Assembly: GCF_014653695.1 (NCBI RefSeq)
Contig: NZ_BNAR01000002.1
Span: 124,001 to 188,000, forward strand
Source of the DNA: Lentzea cavernae
Lineage (GTDB): Bacteria; Actinomycetota; Actinomycetes; Mycobacteriales; Pseudonocardiaceae
Direction: 5' to 3'
DNA length: 64,000 nt
The notes beneath the pieces are model-generated. The model was not told where the DNA came from, made no database searches, and saw only the letters and a program-made list of their open reading frames with translations. Every line of letters starts with the position of its first letter. Positions within the stretch are counted from its first letter, which is position 1. A program made the translations under genes and the position numbers. Positions 26,985 to 35,902 of the stretch are shown here, piece after piece.

Positions 26985-27499
26985 ATCTACCACTTCCGAT
27001 TGCAAGCAAGGTGGCGGAAAGGATGCGAAGCAAACGATTCTTCGACGAAGTTTCCGATGCTCCCACGGCAGACTCAGCACGCATGCGTAGACCGCCAGCA
27101 CCCTCCCCCCAGGAAGTCAAGCAACTCGAACCTACAGGCCGGATCAGCTTTTCCTATCGACTTCACCCGCACGACGCATTCACGCGATATAAGTCAACCC
27201 AGAGTGAAGCCCGGCAGCCGAAACCAAGTCGCGCTTGTCAATAGTTAATACCGGAGGGCTGATCGCCAACGCCGTCCTTCTGAAATATCATGCGCGGCCG
27301 ACTAAGCGTGCTACTGTTCCAACAATCGGTTATAAACTGGATGCGAGACCTGAGACAGAGACTTACTTCAGCGAGACGGATGGACAAGAAGGATGGATGT
27401 GTCCAAACCTCTCGCCCTCCGACAAGCAGCAGGTCATCCCCAGTTAGTGTGCTCCCGTTTCCACCTTGCCTCGACTTGGGCGCCAACTCATCCCGCTGG
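26985..27499. other. intergenic, low GC, no gene seen
   Basis: About 500 bases of reduced GC between the propeller gene and a frameshifted mobile-element gene. Short frames on both strands lack start signals and family resemblance. It should contain the promoter for the propeller-DNase operon. Confidence 0.4.
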
Positions 27500-28239
27500 T
27501 CATCTTCGGTGCGATCGTGTTTGGCCGCGAGCCGCCAGGATGAGGTTCGCGTCCTCGTGATGCTCTGCGATGGAGTCGCGGTAGTGCGCCACGTTCCGCT
27601 TGGTCAGGTATCGGGCGTAGCTCAGCAGCTCGCAGTACTCGCGTCGCGCCATGAACTCGGTCGTGATCACTCCGTTGTGCTTGGTGCACAAGGGAAGCCC
27701 ACCAGGCGCGGTGATCGCCTTCGCGGCCTTTGCGTTGCCCGTTCGGCTTTCTGCTCGTTTCGCGCTAGCTGCTCGGGGGTCTTGATCCTGCTGGGCCGGT
27801 TACGAACCTCGACCGGTGCACTTGGGTAGCACTCGGTGCAGGCGGCCTCGCCGGCGAGATCGACGATCTCAGCTTCGTCGTGGCCGGAGAGATGGATCAA
27901 CCAGGCGAACTTCGTGCTCGGGAAGCAGGTCCGGCAGAGCATCGTGCGGTGAACGTGACCGCCGGTGTTCTGCACAAGCCAGGCACGCGTCCATCCACCC
28001 CGGCGGTCGAACTCCTCTTCGAACGGCTGCATCGACACCTCAAACTCGGAAGCACTCCGACGAGCTTGCTCGATCCGAGGCTCCAGATCTGCCGCGAGAT
28101 CAACTGCGTTTCTCTCATCCACCTCGTATGGCGCTTCGTCAGAGTTTCGAACCGTCGCCTCAGCCTTGGCTCGCTCGGCGTGCAGGTGTGCAAGTTCGGC
28201 ATCAATCTCACTGGGCGTCGCGATTGTCGGGTTGTCCAC
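27500..28239 (-). pseudogene. mobile-element hypothetical protein, frameshifted
   Basis: From GTG 28239 the frame gives a coiled-coil start (TPSEIDAELAHLHAERAKAE), then a cysteine-rich central part with MLCRTCFPST and AACTECYPSAP and the motif HLSGHDEAEIVDLAGE, a protein often found on actinomycete integrative elements. The frame is lost near 27735; the next frame continues NAKAAKAITAPGGLPLCTKH and ends at 27500. One missing base restores it. The start abuts dispersed repeat copy C, so the 5' end may also be cut. Confidence 0.6.
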
Positions 28240-28264
28240 AGCCCTCCGCACAACCGATCTCGCG

Positions 28265-28356
28265 CAGGCTGGTGCCCTCCCCGAGGTCCGGCCAGGGCGG
28301 CGGCACATGCCGAGATCACCAACCGACAGCAGGGAATGCCGCCGCCACTGGCCTCC
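28265..28356. repeat. dispersed ~90-bp repeat, copy C
   Basis: Same unit as at 12988 and 17194, preceded here by CCCTCCGCACAAC as in the longer copies B and D. Lies immediately 5' of the frameshifted mobile-element gene. Confidence 0.85.
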
Positions 28357-28475
28357 GACGGATGACGCGGCTTCTCCATCTGACGAGTTGCGCTTCTCGC
28401 CCGGAGCTGCGGGGGAACTTGCCAACTGTGCTCAACCCCAGGGTCATTGTCGGTGCTCCGCTCTAGCCTTTGGCC

Positions 28476-30095
28476 ATGCGACCGCCTTTCGAAAATCTTC
28501 TCCGCAATGCGCTCGTACAGAACCTGGAGCTGATCGAGCCAGGGCTCCGGCCGGTTCAGTTCGAGGAGTACCCGCTGCCCAACGCACACGGCACCAGGGG
28601 CAGCATCGACATCCTGGCCCGTGATCGCCATCAGATGTGGGTAGTCGTCGAGCTGAAGCGGTCCCGGTCCAGCGCGCGGCAAGCTCTGCACGAGGTGAAC
28701 AAGTACACCGAGCTTCTCTGCCGGGAGAAGAACCTCTCGCCAGACCGCATCCGCGCGGTGATCGTTGCCATGCCCGATGACTGGGAGGAACTCCTGATCG
28801 CCGTCAGTCACGCCGCGCGTGACTGGAGTCATGATCTTCGTGGATACCGACTGCTCTTGGACAGCAACGGCATCCCCATCGGAACCGAGCGGGTGGAGCT
28901 CCTGCCTCGGGCGTTCGAACCCCGCATCACCCCCATCCACAACCTGTTCTTCTTTGCCACGGAGGACCAGCGTGAGCGAGGCTGGAGGATCATCAGCAAG
29001 GTCGCGGACGAGTTGGGGGCGCTTGACCTGTTAGCGGCGGATCTGGATCGGGTAGCGGAGGAGCACTACATCCCTGCGCATTTCGGCCTGTACCTGGCGG
29101 TCGGGCGGGTGAACGAGGAACTCGCCGCGGCGGATCTGCTAAGTGGTTACGAGGGGCCTGAGCCGTTCGCTGATGAGTACCCAGCGGAGTACTTGGCCCT
29201 CTGCGAGATCTGCAACCGTCTCGCGCGCAGCGAGCTGCGCGGAATGAACATGGAGTCCGCACTGCCGGGGCTCTTGAAGAATCTTCAAGACGACCCCAAC
29301 TGGGCCATCCAAGGCTTCCGAGGCACCGGCGCCTACGACGTCACAGCCGCCTTCGAAGAGCAGGACCTGTTCCGCTTTCTTACCGGAGACGAACGAGGAG
29401 ACAGCCAGATCCTGTACACGGGCACCGCCAGCCCGAAGGTAGCCAGCCGTTGGAAGGCGTTCCGGCAAGAGGCTCGGCGGAGCCTGGCCGGCAACGACGA
29501 GTGGGAGTCGCTGGTGGCCGGCTGGCTCGACGAGATGGGTCAGAAGGTCGGTGAGGGAGACGTCGCACTGCACGTCTACAACCCGTGCGACCTCTTGCAG
29601 ACAATCATCCATGGGTGGCCGGACGGCCTGGATAACCTCCTGCCCATGGTTATCGGTGAGGCCGCACCTCAGCACGGGCTACGGCACTCGGTGCGTGGCG
29701 CCCTGTGCTGGAACGGCCGAGGCATGCCATTGCCCGATGCGGTGCGGCTCGTGTACCGCGATCCGCTGTTCCTGTTGAGCAACATGCACGCGGGGACTGT
29801 GTGGGAACGAGACCGAGAGCTCTTGGATCTCCTGGGACTGCACTACGTGCTCCTGGAGAAGATCGGGCCCGTTGGGTCCGAGACAACGGTGGCCGACGAG
29901 CACCGCGTCTGGATACATCGAGATCAGAGTGCTCGCGTTTACTCCTCGGACACGGACCCACGCGGGTATGCACAGGCGTACGCACGCATTGCGGCTGATG
30001 GCGAGATCGTCTCGATCGGGCAGTACCTCAACAGGCATTCTCATGAGGTGGAGCTAGTGGCTCGGGAGTACCGCGCTTTCGCTCATGTCGTCTAG
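28476..30095 (+). CDS. DUF91/NucS-like nuclease-domain protein
   Basis: 539 residues from ATG 28476. The N-terminal 110 residues carry a PD-(D/E)XK core in NucS/DUF91 style: GSIDILARD (Asp45), then VVVELKRSR (Glu59, Lys61), then a helix ALHEVNKYTELL. The remaining ~430 residues are unlike NucS and unrecognised; they include a TPR-free helical part and a mixed C-terminal domain. Absence of the NucS DNA-binding N-domain and the extra domain suggest a restriction or defence effector rather than mismatch repair. Flanked by dispersed repeats and mobile remnants, and followed by a hairpin. Confidence 0.65.
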   Translation: MRPPFENLLRNALVQNLELIEPGLRPVQFEEYPLPNAHGTRGSIDILARDRHQMWVVVELKRSRSSARQALHEVNKYTELLCREKNLSPDRIRAVIVAMPDDWEELLIAVSHAARDWSHDLRGYRLLLDSNGIPIGTERVELLPRAFEPRITPIHNLFFFATEDQRERGWRIISKVADELGALDLLAADLDRVAEEHYIPAHFGLYLAVGRVNEELAAADLLSGYEGPEPFADEYPAEYLALCEICNRLARSELRGMNMESALPGLLKNLQDDPNWAIQGFRGTGAYDVTAAFEEQDLFRFLTGDERGDSQILYTGTASPKVASRWKAFRQEARRSLAGNDEWESLVAGWLDEMGQKVGEGDVALHVYNPCDLLQTIIHGWPDGLDNLLPMVIGEAAPQHGLRHSVRGALCWNGRGMPLPDAVRLVYRDPLFLLSNMHAGTVWERDRELLDLLGLHYVLLEKIGPVGSETTVADEHRVWIHRDQSARVYSSDTDPRGYAQAYARIAADGEIVSIGQYLNRHSHEVELVAREYRAFAHVV

Positions 30096-30133
30096 CGCCC
30101 CGACGGATCGCTCGGCAGGAGAAACCCATCGGG

Positions 30134-30165
30134 CTTGGGGACGGGTCGAGCAACCCGTCCCCAAG
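30134..30165 (+). terminator. 13-bp hairpin after the nuclease gene
   Basis: CTTGGGGACGGGT at 30134-30146 pairs perfectly with 30153-30165 around a 6-base loop, 38 bases past the stop. No T-run follows. The same hairpin opens repeat copy B at 17031, so it belongs to the repeated element and may serve here as terminator. Confidence 0.6.
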
Positions 30166-30326
30166 CCGCTACTCGGGTGCAGATAGGCCGAACGATGACT
30201 CCACCACCAGGCTGCCAGCATAAAACCGCTGGTCAGCCCTGTTCCCATCCTTTGGTACTCCCGCCCGAGGTCCGGCCCTCCGCACAACGATCACGCGCAG
30301 GGTGGTGCCCTCCCCAAGGTCCGGCC
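30137..30326. repeat. long dispersed repeat, copy D (3' truncated)
   Basis: Matches 17031-17221 through the hairpin, the CTGTTCCCATCCTTTGG segment and the first ~29 bases of the 90-bp unit, then breaks off at 30326. Confidence 0.8.
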
Positions 30327-30500
30327 TCGAACTGCTGCCGGTGAAATGGCGGGTTATCAACAAATCCGGCATCCGCATGAACACCGTACTCGTGACAACC
30401 CTGCCGGATCGTTGCTTCCTGGATGGTGTCCACGACGTGACACCACCAGGGCAACCACACACCATGATCAACTCGCTGATGATCAGCATCATTCCAAGAT
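30327..30500. mobile_element. IS remnant carrying an IS5-like end
   Basis: On the minus strand TGATGATCTTGG, TGCTGATCATC and GTTGATCATGGTG match the leading end of the IS5-family remnant at 22618. The rest (30327-30450) has short frames only. It abuts the truncated repeat copy D, suggesting the insertion cut it. Confidence 0.45.
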
Positions 30501-30584
30501 CATCAGAGTCACTGCGAGGATGCGCTTGTTAGCCATTGAAGGCGTAGCCAGACTTACGAACCGCCCCCGGCGTACAAGACGTGC

Positions 30585-31364
30585 TTAGGAGCGGGTCACC
30601 GAGTCGAGAAGGTTCTTGGCGACGTCGCGGAGTTTGATGTTCTCGTGCTGTGATCGCTGCACGAGCATCGCGAATGCCTCATCCGCAGTGCAGGAGTGCA
30701 CGGCCATCAGGATGCCCTTCGCCTGATCGATCACGGCCCTCGACACGAGGGCGTGTTCCAGCCCGCTGATGTGCTCAACCGCGCGCTGCCATCGGTGGGC
30801 GCTGGCGATAGTGGCCGACGCCGCCGTGGTGAACAGCCGCATGAGCCCTTCGTCGAACGGGTCGAACGCCGAGGCGGTGTAGCTGTAGATGTTGAGCGAG
30901 CCGAGATGTTCCTCCTCGGCGGACGTAGAGGAAGGCAGCAGCACCGGCACGGACAGGTAGGCGCGGATGCCGTGCTCCGCAGCGGCCGCTTCGAACTCCG
31001 GCCATTGGTCGAGGTGCTCGCCGACCACCGCCCGCACCGCGCGCAGGGTATGCGCGGACTCGAGGCATGGGCCGCGGTTGGCACTGTACTGCTTCTCGTC
31101 GACGTCGATCAGCCGTGGGTCCGTGGTGGCGGCGGTGCGCGGTTGTGCCAGGTCTATCAGCGACACCGTGACCGCGTCGGCATCCGGGATTGCTCTGCTC
31201 GCGGTATCGGCCAGCCTCTGCAGCGCGGTGTCGAGGGGCTCTTGGCCGGTGAAGGAGTCGCGCAGCACTGTCAGCGCCTCGGCGGTGTCGTCGAGTCTGG
31301 TCAGTGCGTCGGGACGGTCGCCATCGTCGGGAGGCGTCTCGGACTCGTGCGTTTCATCGGCCAT
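30585..31364 (-). CDS. GAF-ANTAR transcription antiterminator
   Basis: 259 residues from ATG 31364. A GAF domain (about 30-185, with NRGPCLESAHTLRAV and SLNIYSYTASAFDPFDEG) is followed by a C-terminal ANTAR domain (ALVSRAVIDQAKGILMAVHS and SQHENIKLRDVAKNLLDSV). ANTAR proteins bind paired RNA hairpins and prevent termination; the GAF domain senses a ligand or redox state. It stands alone on the minus strand; a long inverted repeat lies just upstream (31479-31534). First gene of a signalling block extending to 36.4 kb. Confidence 0.9.
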   Translation of the reverse strand: MADETHESETPPDDGDRPDALTRLDDTAEALTVLRDSFTGQEPLDTALQRLADTASRAIPDADAVTVSLIDLAQPRTAATTDPRLIDVDEKQYSANRGPCLESAHTLRAVRAVVGEHLDQWPEFEAAAAEHGIRAYLSVPVLLPSSTSAEEEHLGSLNIYSYTASAFDPFDEGLMRLFTTAASATIASAHRWQRAVEHISGLEHALVSRAVIDQAKGILMAVHSCTADEAFAMLVQRSQHENIKLRDVAKNLLDSVTRS

Positions 31365-31478
31365 GCCGCGGCACCTCGTGGGTCAGAGGAACTGTCCACG
31401 GCGCCGCTTTCTTGACGTCGTCAGGGCATGGTACGCAGTGATCAAGACACGGCAGCAGCCGTCCAGCCGCTGACACGA

Positions 31479-31534
31479 GCCGGCCCCGGCGCGAGGAGCT
31501 GCAGAGTTTCAACTTTCCCCGCGCCGGGGCCGGC
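31479..31534. repeat. 15-bp perfect GC-rich inverted repeat
   Basis: Arms GCCGGCCCCGGCGCG (31479-31493) and its exact complement (31520-31534) flank a 26-base spacer. It lies ~115 bases upstream of the ANTAR gene start and could form a very stable RNA stem or be a bidirectional terminator between transcription units. The surrounding 31365-31727 holds no gene. Confidence 0.6.
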
Positions 31535-31727
31535 CGGTCCGCTCGAAAGCGGTCCTGCCGTGTGCACGCATGCGTGTACGGCGCCCCTTCGATACCCGCC
31601 TGGCGGTGATCCAATCCTGTGTGGACCAGATTGACACGTAACACGTTGTGCGCCCGAGCGTCCTTCGCAGCGCGTCGTCCGTGAGTCAGCGGATCACGGG
31701 GTTGAGCCGGTCGTGTTGATCACGAGG

Positions 31728-32036
31728 TCAGGGTGGTGTAGCGGAGTGATCATCGGGCGGAGAGCCGGGCCGGAACCGCTCGGTGCGGTGGTTGTGGTTG
31801 GCGTCGGCGACGTTTCCGGCGGCTGGCCGGTCGCCGTCCGGGTCGAGGACAGTGCCGCTTTCAGCGGCGGGGAGCCGGTACCAACCTGAACAGCCGTTAG
31901 TGCACGGGTGGTTCATCTCGGTCAGCACGAGCGCACCGTTCTCACCGGGCACCGGTTGCTGCCAGGTGATGGTGCCGGTGTCGGCACACAGGTCACAGAC
32001 GTGGTCGGACTGTTCGGGCTGCACATCGACGAGCAT
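31728..32036 (-). CDS. small putative zinc-binding protein
   Basis: 102 residues from ATG 32036. CDLCADTG (about 14-21) and CTNGCSGWY (about 45-53) give two CxxC/CxxxC pairs that could bind one zinc ion, similar to DnaJ-type zinc knuckles. The C-terminal half is Asp/Pro-rich and disordered. No family name recognised. Same strand as the flanking signalling genes. Confidence 0.5.
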   Translation of the reverse strand: MLVDVQPEQSDHVCDLCADTGTITWQQPVPGENGALVLTEMNHPCTNGCSGWYRLPAAESGTVLDPDGDRPAAGNVADANHNHRTERFRPGSPPDDHSATPP

Positions 32037-32247
32037 CCGGCAGCGAAGGCCTTTGTCCGGATTGTGTCACCTGGCTGGGCGATCGAGCCCTTCGGCCGGG
32101 GCACGGCCAGCGTGTGAAGAGGCCCGGCGCGCCTGGGGTGCGGGCCGGGCCTGCCCCGAGTATCGCGTGGCCCGCGATGGTGTTACTTCCTGACTCCGCA
32201 GGCGCAACGGCCACGATCGCGAACGCCGCGCGCTCCAACCGTGTGTA

Positions 32248-32700
32248 TCACCGGCTCGGAGGTGTGGCGGAAGCGTGCCCGGTGCTGTCGCTGTGTGGTG
32301 ATCGTGGCCGCAGCAGGTGCAGGATCGCCGCCGGCCTGCTCGGGTGGATCGAGATCACCTGGTCGACGCCGGTGATCGACAGGGGTCGTGCCGTGGCCCG
32401 GCCACCGGCGACGACGGCGACGCGGATGGCGCGGTCGGCGGCGGCATGGTGCACGTCGAGCAGCATCGAGATTCCCGCAGCGGCGAGGAACGTCACCGCG
32501 CTGAGGTCGATGAGCAGCGTGCCGGGCTGCGGGTCGAGGTAGCGCAGGAGGTGCGCGCGCACGTCGTGCACGGTGTCGAGGTCGATCTCGCCGGAGACCA
32601 CCGCGATCGGTGTTCCCTGCTGCCGGGTCACGACCACCTCTGCCGCACCTGGCGCGTGTGCGGGTCGTATGTCGGCGGGGTGATCGCGTTCGCCGTGCAT
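32248..32700 (-). CDS. STAS-domain anti-sigma factor antagonist
   Basis: 150 residues from ATG 32700. The STAS core runs from about 22 to 125: GTPIAVVSGEIDLDTVHDV, then TLLIDLSAVTFLAAAGISML, where the Ser in AAAGIS is the usual phosphorylation position. Such proteins release sigma factors by binding HATPase anti-sigma kinases; one is encoded at 35903-36403. The C-terminal ~25 residues are Ser/His-rich and probably unstructured. Confidence 0.85.
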   Translation of the reverse strand: MHGERDHPADIRPAHAPGAAEVVVTRQQGTPIAVVSGEIDLDTVHDVRAHLLRYLDPQPGTLLIDLSAVTFLAAAGISMLLDVHHAAADRAIRVAVVAGGRATARPLSITGVDQVISIHPSRPAAILHLLRPRSPHSDSTGHASATPPSR

Positions 32701-32839
32701 CGCCGTGGTGGCCTTTCGCCATGCGTCGGCGGCAGGCTGTTCGACCTCGGACGCTGATGGTGTGTCCTCGCGCTGCTGCGCGCGTCTGCGATGCTACGCG
32801 CCGCTCACGGTAGTGCACGGCGTGATTTCCAGCGGAGGA

Positions 32840-34387
32840 TCACATGGTGGGTGCGGGCTCGGCGGCGCCGACTTGAGGCAGCGTGAAGCGGATGGTCGTG
32901 CCGCCGGTGGTGCCGGTGTCGAGCCAGATGCGTCCACCGTGGTATTCGACGATCTTGCGGCACATCGCGAGGCCGATGCCGGTGCCGACGTACTGGTCTT
33001 TGCCGTGCAAGCGTTTGAAGATGACGAAGATCTGCTCGGCGTACTGCGGCTCGATGCCGATTCCGTTGTCGCGCACGGAGAACACCCACATGTCGTCCTC
33101 GCCAGGTTCGGCGTCGATGCACACGTGCGGTGGCTGTTCGGTGCGAAACTTCACCGCGTTGCCGATCAGGTTCTGGAACACGGTGGTGAGCAGTCGCGTC
33201 TCGCCCCGGACCTCGGGCAGCGATCCCACTTCGATCTGGGCGCCGGTCTCCTCCAGCGTCTCGGCGAGATCGCGTCGTGCTTGGACGACGAGGTCGCTGG
33301 CGGGGACGATCACCTGCTTGTCGCGGTGGCGGCCGACGCGGCTGAAGGCGAGCAGGTCGTTGATCAGTTGCTGCATGCGTTTCGCGCCGTCCACGGCGAA
33401 CTCGATGTACTGGTCGGCGCGCTCGTCGAGCTGCCCGCCGTAGCGGCGCTGCAGCAGCTGGCAGAAGCTGGCGATCTTGCGTAGCGGTTCCTGCAGGTCG
33501 TGTGAGGCGACGTAGGCGAACTGCTCGAGTTCAGAGTTGGAGCGGCGCAGGTCCTCGGTCGCGACGGCCATGGCGGCGTTGTGTTCCTGGGCTTGGCCGA
33601 GCTCGTTGACGATGCGGATGCGCATGGTGTTGACGTCGCGGCCGAGATCTCGTAGTTCCGCTGGACCGGTGGCGGTGATCGTGTGCGTGAAGTCACCGCT
33701 AGCGACCAGGCCGACGTTCTCGCTTAGTCCCGTCAGTGGGCTTACGACGAACCTGCGCACCGCGGCGACGCAGCTCAGTACGGCGATCAACAGCACCGCC
33801 AAGGCGATGATGCAGGTGAGTGCCATCCTGGTCGCCGAGTTGTTGAGTGCGTCGCGGCCGGCGGCGCGCTGGATCGCGAGTTCGTCCTGCACCGTCGACA
33901 GCGCCGTGCGGACCCCGTCGAACCGCTGCTTGCCGATCGCGTCGTCCGGAACCGGGCTGCCGGTGCGGACTGCGGCGATCGCGGGGTCGGCGTACTGGGT
34001 GCGCCACGCCGACAGCGCGCCGTCCAGCGCGGCCATGCTCTCGGCGATCTTCGGGGTGTCCAGCACGGCGACACTCGCCTGTGCGGCGGCTTGCCGGTCG
34101 CGCCCGCTGTTGTAGGGCTCGAGGAAGTCGGCGCTGCCGCTGAGCACGTAGCCGCGCACCCCGTTTTCCTGGTCGATCAGGGCGGCGCCGAGCTGCTGGG
34201 CGCTGACCACCGCCGGGCCGACCTGGTCGAGCAGCCGCGAGCGCGACTGGCTGAGGTCGCTGATCGCGAGCAGTACCGCCGCGGTCGCCGCCAGCAGCAC
34301 CGCGACCAGGGCCACTGAGATCCACACGGCCCACCGCCTCAACGACGGCATACCCGCTCCGGCCCCGGTAGTGCGACCTGCCCGCAC
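32840..34387 (-). CDS. CHASE3-HAMP sensor histidine kinase
   Basis: 515 residues from GTG 34387, which has GGGAGG seven bases upstream; an ATG twelve codons later is less well placed. One TM helix near 20-42, an external CHASE3-like region with DQENGVRGYVLSG, a second TM (~185-210), a HAMP linker, then HisKA FAYVASHDLQEPLRKI (catalytic His) and a HATPase with NLIGNAVKF, DNGIGI and GTGIGL. The HDLQEPLR type is shared with phytochrome-like kinases that signal through separate regulators. No cognate response regulator lies nearby; output may feed the STAS/HATPase partners. Confidence 0.9.
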   Translation of the reverse strand: MRAGRTTGAGAGMPSLRRWAVWISVALVAVLLAATAAVLLAISDLSQSRSRLLDQVGPAVVSAQQLGAALIDQENGVRGYVLSGSADFLEPYNSGRDRQAAAQASVAVLDTPKIAESMAALDGALSAWRTQYADPAIAAVRTGSPVPDDAIGKQRFDGVRTALSTVQDELAIQRAAGRDALNNSATRMALTCIIALAVLLIAVLSCVAAVRRFVVSPLTGLSENVGLVASGDFTHTITATGPAELRDLGRDVNTMRIRIVNELGQAQEHNAAMAVATEDLRRSNSELEQFAYVASHDLQEPLRKIASFCQLLQRRYGGQLDERADQYIEFAVDGAKRMQQLINDLLAFSRVGRHRDKQVIVPASDLVVQARRDLAETLEETGAQIEVGSLPEVRGETRLLTTVFQNLIGNAVKFRTEQPPHVCIDAEPGEDDMWVFSVRDNGIGIEPQYAEQIFVIFKRLHGKDQYVGTGIGLAMCRKIVEYHGGRIWLDTGTTGGTTIRFTLPQVGAAEPAPTM

Positions 34388-34561
34388 GGCAACCTCCCTC
34401 GGCCAGGCGGGAGCACCTGGCCCGCAACGCGCCCATCACGTGATGAGCCGCGCAATCGTAGGGTCACCCTCCCGGCAGGCCCGCACCGACTCTGATGCAC
34501 GCCACACGTCTCTTCGCGATCAGGCGTTCGCCCCTTCGGGAACCGCAGTGGTGTCCGGCAG

Positions 34562-34915
34562 GTGCAACAGGCGAAGATCGATGGTGTGAAGCCGCATGAC
34601 GACCTCGCCCCGGAGTCCGAGCTGCAGACCCTGCGCGACATCGCCGTGCACCGGCCCGTGATCGAGCAGGCCAAGGGCATGGTGATGCTGAGCAACGTCG
34701 TCGACGAGCACGCGGCGTTCACCGTGCTCCGCGAGATCTCTCAGCGGACCAACACCAAGCTGTACGACGTCGCCGCGGTGATCGTGGCCACCGGCAGCAA
34801 CACCACCGCCGACCTCGACGACGAGGCGGCCGCGGCTGTACTGACTCAGGCGCGAGAGGCCGGGCTCGGCGGACCGTTCGCCGAACTTGAGAACTTCGAG
34901 TCCGACCAGTCCTAG
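34562..34915 (+). CDS. ANTAR-domain protein
   Basis: 117 residues from GTG 34562. The central part, RPVIEQAKGMVMLSNVVDEH followed by AFTVLREISQRTNTKLYDVA, is a stand-alone ANTAR RNA-binding domain; the C-terminal 35 residues are acidic and Ala-rich. It lacks a sensor domain, so it may act constitutively or be controlled by partner binding. It is divergent from the histidine kinase gene and is the second ANTAR protein in the block. Confidence 0.8.
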   Translation: MQQAKIDGVKPHDDLAPESELQTLRDIAVHRPVIEQAKGMVMLSNVVDEHAAFTVLREISQRTNTKLYDVAAVIVATGSNTTADLDDEAAAAVLTQAREAGLGGPFAELENFESDQS

Positions 34916-35122
34916 CCGACCGTCGCGCCCCGGTCCTTGACCTGCGAGCGGATCGTCCAGCGTTCTGACGCCCGTGAGGGCGGCACGATGCGCGTGACCT
35001 GCCGGGGTCACGCGCCATTGTCGCGCTCAGCGCACCACCGCGGCCTGGAATCGCGCGGACTCGCGACCTTGTATGGCCGGGCGGGTGTGTTTCGTACGCG
35101 GTGACGGGGACAGGTTCGTAGG

Positions 35123-35284
35123 GTGCGAGACGTGGGACGTGGACAAGGCGACGGCGAGCCGTCACAGCTGGGCATCGAGGTACTGCCCGTCGCGGTGGCG
35201 AGCTTGCGCGCCGAGCTCGCCGAAGCTCGCCACCTGGCCCGTGAGCTGGCCGGGCTGACTTCTGAAGAGGCTGACAGCTCGTGA
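35123..35284 (+). CDS. small leucine-rich helical protein
   Basis: 53 residues from GTG 35123. The C-terminal half (VAVASLRAELAEARHLAREL) is a strong amphipathic/coiled-coil helix. TGA overlaps the next ATG (ATGA). Family unknown; likely dimerises. Confidence 0.45.
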   Translation: MRDVGRGQGDGEPSQLGIEVLPVAVASLRAELAEARHLARELAGLTSEEADSS

Positions 35285-35475
35285 TGCGATCAGCTCGAAG
35301 ACGAGTACGTCCTCGTGCCGGGCACGTGGTAATGGCGCGGCAGCTGGCACGGTGGCGCCTGAACCACCCCGACGCCACGGGCTTGGTCGAGCTCGCCGCG
35401 CTCGTGGCGGAGGTGGAACCCGTCCGCCAGGCGCTGCTGCAGCAGCTTGCGCGGTTGCGCTGCGCGCGGGCTTGA
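35284..35475 (+). CDS. small basic helical protein
   Basis: 63 residues from ATG 35284 (a GTG lies one codon upstream), coupled to the preceding small gene. Arg-rich start, then a helix VELAALVAEVEPVRQALLQQ. Family unknown; partner of the upstream coiled-coil protein by context. Confidence 0.45.
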   Translation: MRSARRRVRPRAGHVVMARQLARWRLNHPDATGLVELAALVAEVEPVRQALLQQLARLRCARA

Positions 35476-35533
35476 GCGGAACCCACGTCCTACCGGGCAG
35501 GCGGCCAGCGGCACTGATCCGCGACTAGCCACA

Positions 35534-35725
35534 GTGGACGTTCTCCGATCGTCTGGATTACGGGTCACGGCTCTGCAGGTGTGGTGTGAGGACGACACTC
35601 ATCTCGTCGCCGTCGTCGCGGCCGAATCGCCCGAAGGCGGCGTCCACACCACCGACGTGAGCGACGAGGTCGCCGCGCGGCTGCGCGCCGAGTACCCAGG
35701 ATGCGAGATCGAGCTGATCGTGTAG
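35534..35725 (+). CDS. small alpha/beta hypothetical protein
   Basis: 63 residues from GTG 35534. Predicted strand-strand-helix pattern (LRVTALQVWCEDDTHLVAVV, then SDEVAARLRAEYPGCEI). Codons upstream of 35534 look non-coding. No family recognised. Confidence 0.45.
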   Translation: MDVLRSSGLRVTALQVWCEDDTHLVAVVAAESPEGGVHTTDVSDEVAARLRAEYPGCEIELIV

Positions 35726-35737
35726 AGGTAGGGCGCT

Positions 35738-35860
35738 GTGCTCGGCGGCGACTACTGCTTCGCGCATGAACCACCCTCCGGCGCCGAGCAGTTGTACGCC
35801 GATGACTTGATCGACCGGCTCGGAGCCGCTCGGCACTACCGCTGCGTCTGCCGGGCGTGA
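35738..35860 (+). CDS. very small Cys-containing hypothetical protein
   Basis: 40 residues from GTG 35738, with AGAGG upstream and 12 bases after the previous stop. Contains YCFAHEPPSG and YRCVCRA; possible metal site. Support is mainly spacing and codon use. Confidence 0.35.
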   Translation: MLGGDYCFAHEPPSGAEQLYADDLIDRLGAARHYRCVCRA

Positions 35861-35902
35861 CCGGCCCTAACCGAACGACACGACCGAGGCAGGTAGCGGT
35901 GT

